A DNA stretch of 64,000 nt, from positions 138,461,632 through 138,525,631 of the forward strand of contig OX235270.1 in assembly GCA_944472135.2 (NCBI GenBank). Reading direction: 5' to 3'. This document shows, piece after piece, positions 35,450 through 46,842 of the stretch. A program made the position numbers and the translations under genes. Every line of letters begins with the position of its first letter. Within the stretch, counting starts at the first letter, position 1. The notes under the pieces were generated by a model, which saw only the letters and a list, made by a program, of their open reading frames with translations, was not told where the DNA came from and ran no database searches. This DNA comes from Trichobilharzia regenti. Lineage: Eukaryota; Platyhelminthes; Trematoda; Strigeidida; Schistosomatidae.

Positions 35450-35890
35450 TCACAGATTTATGTCAGATAGAGTAACATCGAAAACCACATGGCAGTACTG
35501 GACAGCTGTCTCGTTCCATTCTGCGACTCGTTGGCAGTACGCACACATCGGAGGGTTTCGTACCAACGACTTTCCAGTTACAAGGCGAGCTTTTAGACCT
35601 TGATCGTTCACCTATGAAGTTGTAACCAGTTGGATCCACACGATCTGAAGTGAAGACAAATAATCGCCGGTTATACTGGCTAGTGGTCTTACTAAAACCA
35701 CAAATTAGTAGAAGTCAGAATTCATCGGTTGGCCATTCAGTAAGGTCTCATTGGTTGAATGGTCTGTGTGCTTGACTTGTAACCAGAAGGTCCTAGGTTC
35801 GACCCCCTGCCGACGAGCCCCAAACTACGAGAAAACAGCTGTCTACTACTCCCACGTAGTTGTCAATCTTTCTCTATCTGATATCAATCC
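35450..35890. repeat. Head-to-head pair of hammerhead repeats
   Basis: The minus copy at left has its hammerhead at 35495-35540: stem I GTACTG with CAGTAC is perfect and the GTC triplet is kept, but the core reads CCAACGAG and CGAGAC. The plus copy at right has A-box and B-box (TAGGTTCGACCCC near 35794) and a broken hammerhead near 35806-35850. The 5' regions lie between them. Confidence 0.75.
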
Positions 35891-36778
35891 GTGGGCAAAC
35901 TTGAACCTACAAAAATCCCCTTAAACAAACTCATAGGAATGTAATTCGGTCGACATTCAGTTTTAAATCCCACCTTTGTAGACGTCTTAGATACTAAGTA
36001 ATCGCATAAGTGTTCAGGTTTATCAAACAAGTGTCTTTTTCTGTTCGCATCCAACAGTGTTGTCTTTCAGCCAGCCAACTATATAACTGTAGACTTTGAG
36101 GTCAAGTCACACAGACCTACTAGTACTCACACTAAAGAAAGCACGCAGAACATGAGATCAAATCAGATGTAATAGTCACAATTCATGTTCTGCAAGTTAA
36201 CGAAAAGCATAACTGATGAGTGAAAGTCGGTGATTATGAAGTCTTCTTGAAAATAAACACAAATTGCTTCTGTGACTGATTGTGGACTGCATCTCAAAGT
36301 AATGTACTCACCATGTTACCTTTCCTCTGGTTGGGTAACTGGTGTGCTTTGCTGTAGAGCTTCAAAAAAATTGGACAAGGTTCACTAATTTCTGAGTCAC
36401 TTGTTTTTATATTCTCTTAAAAGTGACCCGCTTAAATCACCGGTTGGTCTAGTTTTCAATCAATCCAAGGAAACGTCACAAGGGTATGAATTATCCTACA
36501 TATCAAACTAAAGTTTTATCTTTTAAAAACAATGTCGATTACTATCTTATAATTAGCGGTACTAGTATTATTATAGTCTTGGGTGTAACCTGATGCAGGT
36601 GAGTGAAATAAACATCACCTATTTCACTGATAAGTTCCTAGTCTCGGGAAGCAGAACATGTCAGGAGTGGAGTTAGTAAACCCAATTCACAAAAGCAACC
36701 TTATTCCTATTGAAAATTTAAAGTACAGAGAAAAACAACTCTTTATAGTATATCTTGGATTAAGATGGTTCCCTAAGG
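35891..36778. other. Intronic sequence, nothing recognised
   Basis: No feature recognised. Confidence 0.5.
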
Positions 36779-38429
36779 TTGAAAAGAACAAGAAGTTCAG
36801 CAAAGATAGCGATCTTTCCGACGATTTCATTCTCAAAAGCTGTACAATCACATTTATATAGATTAGTTTACATGGATACAATTATTATTTGTTTAATTCC
36901 ACACAGTAACAAAAGTGATAATAATTTTCAACTTGATATGAATTATAAGAGGCTCAGAGACACAGGGATAGAACGAGTTACAGGTGTGAACAAAATCAAC
37001 ATGGAAACAAATTGAAACCAAAATTTTCAACTTGAAATGTAAGTTAGGTGATGTGAACATAGATAGATTACAAGAGGCATAGAAATAACAAAAACATTAC
37101 ACAGGATTAGAATATAATTGTAAAATGGTTATTCTAAATGGTTTACAAGTGTGGTCAGGAGGAGCATGGAAACAAACTTAAAATAACTGATTTTATAACT
37201 GAAAGAAATGAGATGAATTAAATGAAGACAAAGAGAGAAAATTACACACGGAGAGAACAAAACAAAAAAACTGAATGATAAGGGAACATACCGAACTAGG
37301 TCCATGGTAGTTGTAAAGGCTGGACTAGTTTCTTTTGAACACATAGCTCCGGCTTTCCAAAGCCGCCCACTACTTCAGAGCAACGGCAAGAACAGACTTT
37401 CGCATATGACCACTTCAGTGTGCATATATCAGTTCACATGCCCCTGTGGAGCTAGTTACATACGTCGTTCTATGCAGGTCTTATCAAAACGTGTTGGAGA
37501 ACATCATCGAGCATGGCTGCAAAGAGGAGGCATTGGTTCAATCAGAAGCGCAGTAACTGAACATCTCGTCAATACCTGTCACAGAATCTCAACTTACTCA
37601 TCATTTACAGTGATTTACAAAGTAAACAAAGATCTACCAATGGCAGTGTGTTTTCGACTTCTTTGTACTACGGAAGCTCTAGACATATGCATCGAAAAGC
37701 CGGAGCTATGTGTTCAAAAGAAACTAGTCCAGCCTTTACAACTACCATGGACCTAGTTCGGTATGTTCCCTTATCATTCAGTTTTTTTGTTTTGTTCTCT
37801 CCGTGTGTAATTTTCTCTCTTTGTCTTCATTTAATTCATCTCATTTCTTTCAGTTATAAAATCAGTTATTTTAAGTTTGTTTCCATGCTCCTCCTGACCA
37901 CACTTGTAAACCATTTAGAATAACCATTTTACAATTATATTCTAATCCTGTGTAATGTTTTTGTTATTTCTATGCCTCTTGTAATCTATCTATGTTCACA
38001 TCACCTAACTTACATTTCAAGTTGAAAATTTTGGTTTCAATTTGTTTCCATGTTGATTTTGTTCACACCTGTAACTCGTTCTATCCCTGTGTCTCTGAGC
38101 CTCTTATAATTCATATCAAGTTGAAAATTATTATCACATTTTATTGACCTTTAAAATTATTTCTCCAGTTATCAAATATTAATTCTGCATACGTTGTAAC
38201 TGTTTTCTAATCCTATGCAATCTTGTACCTAAGCCCCTTGTAATCTATATTCCTACCTTCAAACTTTCATATCAAGTTGACAATAATTGTCACCTCCGTT
38301 ACTATGTGTAATTAAACAAATAATTATTGTATCCATGTAAACTAATCTATATAAATGTGATTGTACAGCTTTTGAGGATGAAATCACTGAAAGGATCGTC
38401 ATCTTTGCTGAACTTCTTGTTCTTTTCAA
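36779..38429. repeat. Penelope-like palindrome with identical 442-bp arms
   Basis: 36915-37356 and 37696-38137 are inverted copies with no difference that I could find by line-by-line comparison, separated by 339 bp. Beyond a 150-bp segment present only on the right (38138-38287, itself similar to the neighbouring TAATCTAT..CAAGTTGA units), the inversion continues at lower identity over 36779-36914 and 38288-38429. The centre carries a GIY-YIG endonuclease frame. A second, older palindrome of the same family lies at 42.3-43.4 kb. Confidence 0.9.
37345..37756 (+). pseudogene. Penelope-like GIY-YIG endonuclease C-terminus
   Basis: The open frame includes SVCIYQFTCPCGASYIRRSM, then LSKRVGEHHRAW and EKPELCVQKKLVQPLQLPW at the end. 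CIY and YIR stand for the GIY and YIG elements; the Gly of YIG is replaced by Arg. The zinc-finger-like CPCG between them and the Glu/His helix fit Penelope-like endonucleases. It has no reverse transcriptase upstream: the first 18 codons of the longest frame (37304-37356) are merely the antisense of its own 3' end. Fragmentary, presumably inactive. Confidence 0.8.
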
Positions 38430-39894
38430 TCTAATGTTCCAATGGATTCCCTGAGGGTCAACGATTTTTAATGGATTTCTGCTTTTCTGTGATTAAAAGC
38501 AATTTTGAGATCCCAGCAGTGTCTTCACTTTTCATAGAAGTATTTTAAAAGCTGTCATTAACAATTACAACCCTGAAGCATGTGTGTTATTCAATGAACT
38601 TTTCCAGTAGTGATTGATGTTTTGCATTGATTTGATCACTGACTAGTAATCAATATGATGTTTTCTCTTTCTTGCAAAATATTCACTTAGTTCCACAGAA
38701 GTCTATACTAAAGCTGTTTTTTCTGCATATTTTTAGAAAACATCTAGAAATGATCAAGGTAAATGTAGGTTGACAGATTTTTCAGTCTAATGCTGAAATT
38801 CAATAAAGAAACAGTTTTACACCGACAGTGTTTAGGTCCTGCGTTTTCTGTTACTAGATGTGGTGTTATATTTTCTGAGGTATTTCAATTTTACGTGGAG
38901 TATATTAGTCATTTATTGATTATTACTATTGTTTATTTGTTTTTCATTATTAAATTGTAGGGATTCACCATAGCTTTCATCACGAATCTGCATCCATTAG
39001 GAAACCACTGGAGTGGTGGACGGATATGTTCACCACGTCTGGTACTCACAACCTCATCAGAGCTTGAAGCCTATATCATCAATTTACGAGATCAGACTAT
39101 CAATCAGTCAGACACTATAAAGATTTCTAATCATATATGAATTTCGGTTCCTGTCATTTATTATTACTATTATTATTATTGATTTATTGATTTCTTATCA
39201 TGCCTCACTTTGTCCACTATTTAAATGCATTTTTTGTTAATTTTGAAAAAAAAGCAATATAATGTAAGTAAATTACAAAAACTGAGAAGATTCAATACGC
39301 TTATTCCATATTTCTAAAAAAATTCCATTGTCCTTAAAAAGCTTTTTTAAATTTTTTTTTGAGAAAACGAAGAAAGAGAACAAAGAATGTGATTATGGAA
39401 ACCAGTACTTTTCATTTGCAGAACACTTTTCTTTCGTTGTTTACTTTATGTTTGTAGTAAGTGAGAAGATGTGAGTTGTATTCAAATTTTCATTTTAAAA
39501 TGTAAATGTACGATATAGTTGGAAGATTGAAGGGTTATTTCACAATCTACATTTTAATGCAGATTAATGGCTACTCACAGTAATGTGTAGTTTTTATTTT
39601 ATATATTTCTCAGATATCGCGATTGTAGTACCAGTGAGTACGTAGTATTACCTATTGTCGAGTGTCAAGCATCTAAGTGTCTGGTTCGTTTTAAGGCGAA
39701 TTTCTTTACGAACTCAAATCCTTTGGAGAAGCGGTGAGAATTGGTGAATGTTCGATGGTTATTTCGGTTTGGTTTGAAATTCTTCAGAAATACAGACCCC
39801 CTGAACGCATGAGGGATCAGAAGTCAGAGCTGTTCGACTGTTGGTCTCGAACCCATTATTGGTGAATGTCTACTTTCCCACCTCATAAACTTAA
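38430..39894. other. Intronic AT-rich sequence, weak repeat trace
   Basis: Around 38955-39075 a minus-strand CTCTGATGAGG with a following stem recalls the hammerhead repeats, but no CGAAAC is present. Otherwise nothing is recognised. Confidence 0.4.
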
Positions 39895-40245
39895 GTTTAA
39901 CCACAAATCGATATCGGATAGAGAAACATTGAAAACTACCTGGGAGTACTAAACAACTGTTTCGTCATAGTCCGAGACTCACCGGCGGCACGAGCTCACC
40001 ACAGGGGCTCGAACCCAGGATTTTCAGGTTACAAGTCAAGCTCGTGTACCATTCGTCTACTGGGACTCCACTCAATGGCCAACCGTTGAATTCTGACTTC
40101 TATTAATTCGTGATTTCAGCGATATCGTAAGGCAGTGTCATCCTAACTATCGGCCACGTGGACTCTGCTGGTGATGACTTCTCACTAGAACTACAGGCAG
40201 CTTCGTCCTGTAGACAGTCACCAGCTGGCATCAGAATACGTTTCA
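39895..40245 (-). repeat. Hammerhead repeat, minus-strand copy
   Basis: Plus-strand order is tail, hammerhead 39946-39991 (CGAAAC kept, core CCGGTGAG), reversed B-box GGGGCTCGAACCC, reversed A-box, and a 5' region with TGACTTCTCACTAGAAC. Inactive core. Confidence 0.75.
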
Positions 40246-40259
40246 AGAGTTAGTTTGTA

Positions 40260-41145
40260 GGGATTTTCCCACTAAATTTGCGGATGAAGAACAATATTTC
40301 TTCAAATTAGATATGTTAATGTCAAACCTATTCCTACATCCCAGTTCACTCCGTCTCTGGTGTAGATGTGATATCCTGCTGGCTATCGACCCAAGGGCGG
40401 ATGTGCTGCTCAGCAGTCCGCTCCGTTCTCCTTTATGACTGCGAAACCTGGCCATTGAGAGTGGAAGATATGAAAAGCCTAGCTAGCTGTCTTTGATAAT
40501 AGGTACCTGCGTTCTATCTCCCGTGTGAAGTGGCCAAATAAGGTGAGCAATACTGAGGTTAGACGTCGAGTGCTAAGTAAGGAGGAAGGGGAAATCACTC
40601 GATGAGGCTGTGAAATTACATCGACTGAGAGAGATGGTTAGAACATGTGTTACATATGCATAGTCATTGCCTTCCTCGACGGGCAATGTTAGCTGACATA
40701 GGGTCAGGCTGGAAAAGAGCTAGCGGCGGTCAAACGAAAACATGGCACCAGTCAATGAAATCCACAACAGTTAGCTCAAGCCAGTCACGTAGGAATATGT
40801 AGATTTCCTGGTTGGGGTCCTCGGGAAGGTAAAAAATCTATGGTTGGAAACAATCGGTGACATGGCTCAAAATCGTTCTCAATGGCTGGTGCAGATGCAT
40901 CCGCTCCTTGTGACCTATTATTTCCAATGAAACTACATTGTTCTTCGTTACTTCTATTTATTTGTCTCACACCTGTTTAGTGTCCCTATTATGCACTTCT
41001 TCTACTTTCTTCTCTTGCTTTGTTTGCTACATGGAGTGTGGTGACTTGAACTTCCGCACATATGTGCGAAGTTCTATGTCGAAAACAGACAGACAGGCAT
41101 GCATACATGGTAAAGATTACTACTTCACTTAGGTATTATGTGACA
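40260..41145 (+). pseudogene. LINE 3' end of the second type, best copy
   Basis: The C-terminal region can be followed across frames: VLLYDCETWPLRVEDMKSLA, then RWLEHVLHMHSHCLPRRAML, ADIGSGWKRASGGQTKTWHQ, and NRSQWLVQMHPLL. This is the region after the reverse transcriptase of a non-LTR element that differs from the RTE copies elsewhere. It ends at about ACATGGAGTGTGGTGACTTG. Exact clade not determined. Confidence 0.75.
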
Positions 41146-41494
41146 TAGACTGCATGTAGCGTTGACTGCAATCGGGCCGTCTAAGGTATTTAAAGAATTC
41201 TTTCCTTAAACTGTGTAATTTTTCAAATTATTGTGATCAGTTTCTGTAATACAACTTCTGTCATAATCAAATCAATGAATATTTTTAAAGATTATTTTTA
41301 CTTCTGAAATCCAGAGTATTTTTTTTAATTTAAGCTCAGTTTCAGGGGCACATAATGATCATGTCTAGATCCTAACAAACGTATCCACGCACATGAAGTA
41401 ATCGAGTAAAATGAGGTATAAATATTAGCTTAGCTAAGAATTTATCAGTGGAGTGATAGTAACCAAGATAAGCGATGAAAGAATTTTATATAAG
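41146..41494. other. Intronic sequence, nothing recognised
   Basis: No feature seen. Confidence 0.5.
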
Positions 41495-42135
41495 CTTAGG
41501 TGAACATAGAAAAAATGGAGGTGATTAAAGCAGCCAACCAACAACATTAACTAGTACCAATCACTACCAACGGAAGAAATTTGAAAGAGATCTCTGTCTT
41601 CGATTATCGGAATAGGTACCATCCTTGTATCACAGGCCATCCCCATGGATGAAGATGTCCAAACCAGATTCCGAAAGGCGTGATAGACCTTCAACTCTAT
41701 AAAACTAGTTTATAAATCCTCTTCACTCGGTATAAAGAATCATTTTAGGGCCTCAGGCTTTCATCAACCAATTCGTTCGCTGGTTCTGTAGTCAACATCA
41801 GATGTCCAGAAAGAATTAGCAACAAGAAACTTTGAAAACCAAGCAACCAGGTATCTATCCACTCAACAAAAATGACGAGGAAAGTAGAGATGGATCGGAT
41901 ACACGCTGATGAGACCGATGGGTGACATCATGTGGAAGGTCATATCTCTAGCAGAACCCAAATGGAAGTGACTAGTTAGGCGTGATTCTGGAGGTGAAAT
42001 GGATAAGATCGTGTGAAGAAGAAATGAAAGCTTACAGTCCATAGTGGTGCCAGGACTGTAGAATGCAGGATGAAATGCGATGTATTGTTGTAATCCTATA
42101 TTTCTCTCGGAACACCAAAAAACGATAATATTCAC
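41495..42135 (+). pseudogene. RTE-type LINE 3' end
   Basis: It begins at AGGTGAACATAGAAAAAATG and has the ACCACCAACGG..AAGAAATTTGAAAGAG-like segment, then a stretch with GATGTCCAGAAAGAATTAGC, and a tail with GTAATCCTATATTTCTCTCG. Frame-broken throughout. Confidence 0.75.
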
Positions 42136-42299
42136 TTTTGTAATGTGATCAAAATTCTCCAAATTAATCATCAAGAATACATAACGAAGCGAAAAGCATC
42201 GGAATTATTCGAAATCCCTTTAAACAACAAAGTCCACAGGATGGATAACGTGAAGTTCTGTTCAAAAGAATACGCCACAAGGATCCACCATGTCAGGAC

Positions 42300-43440
42300 T
42301 GAAGTGAGTACTTGCCGATAGTCTTGGTTGGCGGTACTGGTACATCGCAAAATCTCAGAAGTAGAAATTCGGCGAAAATACTAAGCAGTATGGTAGAGGG
42401 AAATGAGCAGGAAGTTCAACAAAGATATCTTTCCCATGATTTCATCTTCAAAAGCTATACAACTGCATTTGCATACCTAAGTTTACATCCATACAAATAT
42501 TACCTAATTCCACATAATAACGAAGGGGATTAAATGTGGTAATATTAATTGTGAACTTGATATGAATATTTGGTGTGAATATAGATTACAAGAAACTTAG
42601 AAACAATATTACACAGAATTGGAAAATAGCTGCGTAATATGTAAAACAGTTTTAACGAGGACATGTGTAGACGGAATGCATATAGAAACCAACCAACTAA
42701 CTAAAGATGACGAATAATGAAGAAAGTCCATCAGAACAAGGTCTTTGGTAAATGTAGGGGTTGGACTACTTTCTTTAAAACAAATATCATCGGCTTTTCA
42801 ATGTTTATGGCAAAGACTTCTGTAATAGAAAGAAGCAGGGAACACACTGTCTTTAGTAGATTTTTGTTCACTCTGTAAATGACTCTGAATGATAAACCAG
42901 TTGAGATGCTATGATATGGGCACTGATGAGGTGTTCAGTAATGGCGCTTGTCACAGAATCAGAGCCTCATCTTTCCAGACAGGCTAGGTTATGTTTCCTT
43001 ATCACGTTTTGAAAACGTCCCTCAAAGAACGACGTGTGTACCCAGCTCTGGAGGAGCAGTTGAAGTGATTTATGCACGCTTGAGTTGTTCTATGTGTGAG
43101 TTTATCTTTCACATTGCCTAGAAACAGTAGGCGGTTAAAGAACATCACTTTTAGTATAGCTTCAAGAAAGGTTTTCTCTAGGGAGCCAATCCTATGTGTT
43201 GTTGTTTCTAAGCCTCTTGTAATCTATATTCACACCAAATATTCATATCAAGTTCACAGTTATTATTACCACATTTAACCCCCTTCGTTATTATGTGGAA
43301 TTAGGTAATAGTATTTGTACGTATGTTAACTTGAGTATGTAAATGCAGTTGTACAGCTTTTGGGGATGAAATCATGGGAAAGATATCTTTTCTGAGCTTC
43401 TTGTTCTCTTCTCTCAAGAAGTTGAAATTTACAAGCCATT
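42300..43440 (-). repeat. Older Penelope-like palindrome with endonuclease remnant
   Basis: The left arm (about 42380-42620) and right arm (about 43195-43440) are inverted copies at roughly 85% by eye, with landmarks AAAGATATCTTTCCCATGAT and GGGAAAGATATCTTTTCTGA. They match the outer arms of the 37-kb palindrome. Between them, the minus strand at about 42850-43060 resembles the 37-kb endonuclease (GGTACACACGTCGTTCTTTG for the YIG region, ATTACTGAACACCTCATCAG for ITEHLIS). Stops and shifts make it dead. Confidence 0.8.
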
Positions 43441-43570
43441 GAATCCCAAACCAATGGATGAGTGGTCAACGGGCTTGCTTGGTAACCTCGATGTCCTGGT
43501 ACCGATCCAGGTAAGTTAATCGGTGCTCACTGTTAAACACTTCCAAATTAGAATGCAACAGGTGTACAGT

Positions 43571-43754
43571 ATTTTTTTTCTGATTTACAGCTTAATTACA
43601 CACTGTATTTTTGGTACAAGTGTGGAATTTTCAGCATGGATATCGGTAGCCCAAATTTTGCAGGCCGAACATTGATATCAGGTGTGCGTTGGCAGAGGAT
43701 CGAACCTCGGACCATGTGCATGGTTAGCGAGAGTGCTAGCCACTGTGCCACCGC
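43571..43754 (-). repeat. tRNA-headed SINE, family B
   Basis: Same head and tail order as 32447-32622. The A-run appears as T at 43572-43579. B-box region GGTTCGATCCTC. Confidence 0.85.
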
Positions 43755-44454
43755 TTTTCAAAGTATATCTTGATGATATCGGTTCCAGACGAAATTTACA
43801 GCATTAGTAAAATGCAAATAATCATGTTTGCCATTCCACTAGCTGCCTTAAAATGTGAATAACCACGAATAAGTTGACCATCATCTCATCAACAAATTCT
43901 TTCATAATGTATACAAATTCCTGACTAAGTAGAACCTTACATAAAGATAATAAATCTAAAATAACTTCATAATTTAAACAATTCAGTTTTTCAACTTTAA
44001 AGATTCCTTCAATAAATAAAATTAAGGAATTCTACCAAACCAAAATCTTCTAAAAACTTATTTAAATCACTTATGATAATGTATATTGTTTTATTATTAT
44101 AATTATTTTAATTTTGTTCTATTGGACATTGAACACACATTTAAACAACATTTTCTTGGTGGAAAACAATTTTAGATGATATCGTACTTTAATCAAAGTG
44201 TAAGGTATAACTGCGAAACAGTTGTGCGTTCTTCACATTCTGATAAGAAATAATGGAGATAAAAATGAGTAAATGTTTCAGCATTTCTGAAATGAGTCAC
44301 TGTAGGGTAAGCACTAATGTACTCAGACACAAATAGAAAAAACTGCTTTCTAATGTGTAAATCACTTAAATCTAGCTGGTAAGCACTATAAACTGACATG
44401 AGTGGTTTTCAACTACCTATGCTAAACAGAATTTTGTCTAACACATACTTATCT
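43755..44454. other. Intronic AT-rich sequence, nothing recognised
   Basis: No feature seen. Confidence 0.5.
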
Positions 44455-45085
44455 CTCAGATGCTATTATATTATTATCCCCTTAGGTTGGAAGTGGAACA
44501 TATGGCCTCAGAACCATGTCGAAACTTCACTCTGCTCCTTGCACTCTTTTCTAGCTATATACACGATTGTCTATAAGCTGTTATCTCCTGCCCACGTGAT
44601 CTCCAGTGTTTGATCTTGTCACTCATCCCTTTAGACTTATCTTATCACTAGCCCCTCTTATCCTTTATTAGATAACTCCACCACCTCTGTCTTCTCTTTG
44701 TTCACTTGAAGTTCCGTCTTTATTGCTTATGCCGCTAACGTGTTCATTTTTACCTGTAAATGGTTAATTTTTTCGTGTGACACTAGAAATGTTTTATAGT
44801 ATCTTCTGTTAGTTCAGCTTATGCACCTCTTCTCACTCTTCAGTTCACTGCAGTTAGGAAGAAGACAGGTAATAGTCAGCATGATGTTCTTAAACCTGTC
44901 ATCATTTCACGGACTTCACTGAACCTCCTATCGTGGTCGTATGAATTGTGGAATCTGCATGGGGATGTTGAAACCGGTTAATATATACTTGAACACTATT
45001 CCGAAAGTTTCCAAATTATTTTACAAACGACGTTACCAAATATCTTTTCAAACTAATGAAGTTCACTGACGACGCATACCTTTGG
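44455..45085 (-). pseudogene. RTE-type LINE fragment
   Basis: On the plus strand the LINE runs in reverse: GTTGGAAGTGGAACATATGG (tail) near 44485, TTTGTTCACTTGAAGTTCCG near 44697 and GAAGTTCACTGACGACGCAT (motif A region side) near 45058. Internal sequence is deleted. Confidence 0.6.
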
Positions 45086-45322
45086 AATTCGATCTACACA
45101 TAATTTGCTTTTCCGAGCCTGAATACTGCATATACAGCATCTTTTAGTCTATTCAGGATGATATATTTTGCTTTAGGTGAACTGGAGTATGTTTTATTGC
45201 CAGGTCTTGTAGAAGCTTAAGTTGTCTTTCATTGAGAGTTTGACCAAGCGGCCCTCCTTCCAATTGGTGTTTAAGGAGCAGTAGCTCAGTGGTTTAAACG
45301 CTCAACTTATAACCACTGCATC

Positions 45323-45511
45323 GTTTTTTTTGTTTTTTTTTATTTACAGCTTGATTCCACACTGTATTTTTGGTACAAGTATGGAATTTTCAGCATGGAT
45401 ATCGGTAGCCCAAATTTTGCAGGCTGACCATAGATATCAGATGTGCGTCGGTGCGGGCTCGAACCCCGGACCATGTGCATAGTCGGCGAGAGTCCTAACC
45501 ACTGTGCCACC
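45323..45511 (-). repeat. tRNA-headed SINE, family B
   Basis: Nearly the same sequence as 43571-43754. B-box region GGTTCGAGCCCGC, with the A-run seen as T at 45326-45341. Confidence 0.85.
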
Positions 45512-45974
45512 TAACCTACTGGGGTTTGGGCAGCCAGCTGCTATCCATAACCTTCACAAAATGAGTTTGACTCGTTGCTAATTGCATAGAAATGTGTGTG
45601 GTTGTTGAGTGACAAACCCATTAAACTTTATTATTTCTGCATTCAAGGCTTCCTAGTTAAATACGAACATCAATAGTAGGCGTTAAGAGAATGTGATATC
45701 TTGCAAAATGTGAATCACTTACACCTTCTCTTAATTGTATTCTCATGAAATGATATGGAAATCCCTCTAATCTTGTCATTTAAATCCTTCATTTTCACTT
45801 TGGTGATTTCATAATCACACTATACACTTTTGAAGAGTACTCAGTTATTTCGAATCCGATGGTTAGTACATCTAATTGTCCATATAGGGTTTTACTCTCT
45901 GGTAATATTCTGTTTAAAAATTTGAGTAAAAAGAACACATTGATTTCTTTTAAAATACCGTGTTTTTGTTGACA
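45512..45974. other. Intronic sequence, nothing recognised
   Basis: No feature seen. The 114-codon frame on the minus strand at 45795-46139 overlaps the LINE tail and has no domain. Confidence 0.5.
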
Positions 45975-46140
45975 AGCAAGGTTATGAATTGGGCACAGGT
46001 CCGATGGTGAAATAGAGGATATGATAGGCTCTCGGAAATCTTGGAGCCAGCTAAAGAGAACTACAGGGAACAGGACAAAGTGGAGTTGGGCTATTGAAGC
46101 CTTATGTTCCATTTGTAAACTAAGTGAATCATATAGCAAA
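45975..46140 (+). pseudogene. RTE-type LINE 3' end
   Basis: GGTGAAATAGAGGATATGAT and TTGAAGCCTTATGTTCCATT mark the tail region. Only about 160 bp remains. Confidence 0.65.
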
Positions 46141-46842
46141 TAAGGTTAGGAAGCATCTGAAACCTTCCGGCAGCAGCAAAACGTAGTGTTTAAGTCAAAC
46201 ACTTAACTCCTGAACTCTTTAGACTACGAATGATTATCTATTAGAGAACCACCCACAGATACAAATTGACCGACTGTCTTGCAAAAAATAAACAAAATTT
46301 TAGTTAATTCTGACATATGGTCCCTTCGTACAGACGATATGATGATATCTTGAAGTCAACATGAAGTTATATGGCTGATGATGACAAGGAGAGTTATCCA
46401 GGAGGCGTGCTTCCTCATAAAAGTTTCTAACCAAATTATAGTAGAATCTGGGTTAAGGCAGAACCCCAGCAAAAATATATTTTCATTTAACCTTCAGCCA
46501 TGCCCTATTTCATAGTTATTTAATAATCGTTTTATTCCAGAAGTAACAAATATACTCATGTTACAGTAAAAATAATAACAATTAGCTTTGCTCCAGCATT
46601 AAGTGAAATACATCTAATTTACTCGACAACAGCAAAACCAAAAATAGAAAGTAATATTTCAGGGTATAGGTAACCGAAGTTGATAATAGCAACTTTTTTG
46701 CGATTAGCAGTCACACAAAAGTCAAAAATGTACAAAAAGTGGAGAACGATGACAATAATAATGATTAATATCTAAAATTTTAAGACGACTGAAACAGTGT
46801 CACCATAAATCATAAGAGAAGGTAAGAGAGCTAAATTTTTTG
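46141..46842. other. Intronic sequence, nothing recognised
   Basis: No feature seen. Confidence 0.5.

Noticed and set aside
37304..37356. N-terminal part of the 150-codon endonuclease frame as real coding sequence
   Set aside because: It is the reverse complement of the frame's own 3' end, created by the inverted repeat.
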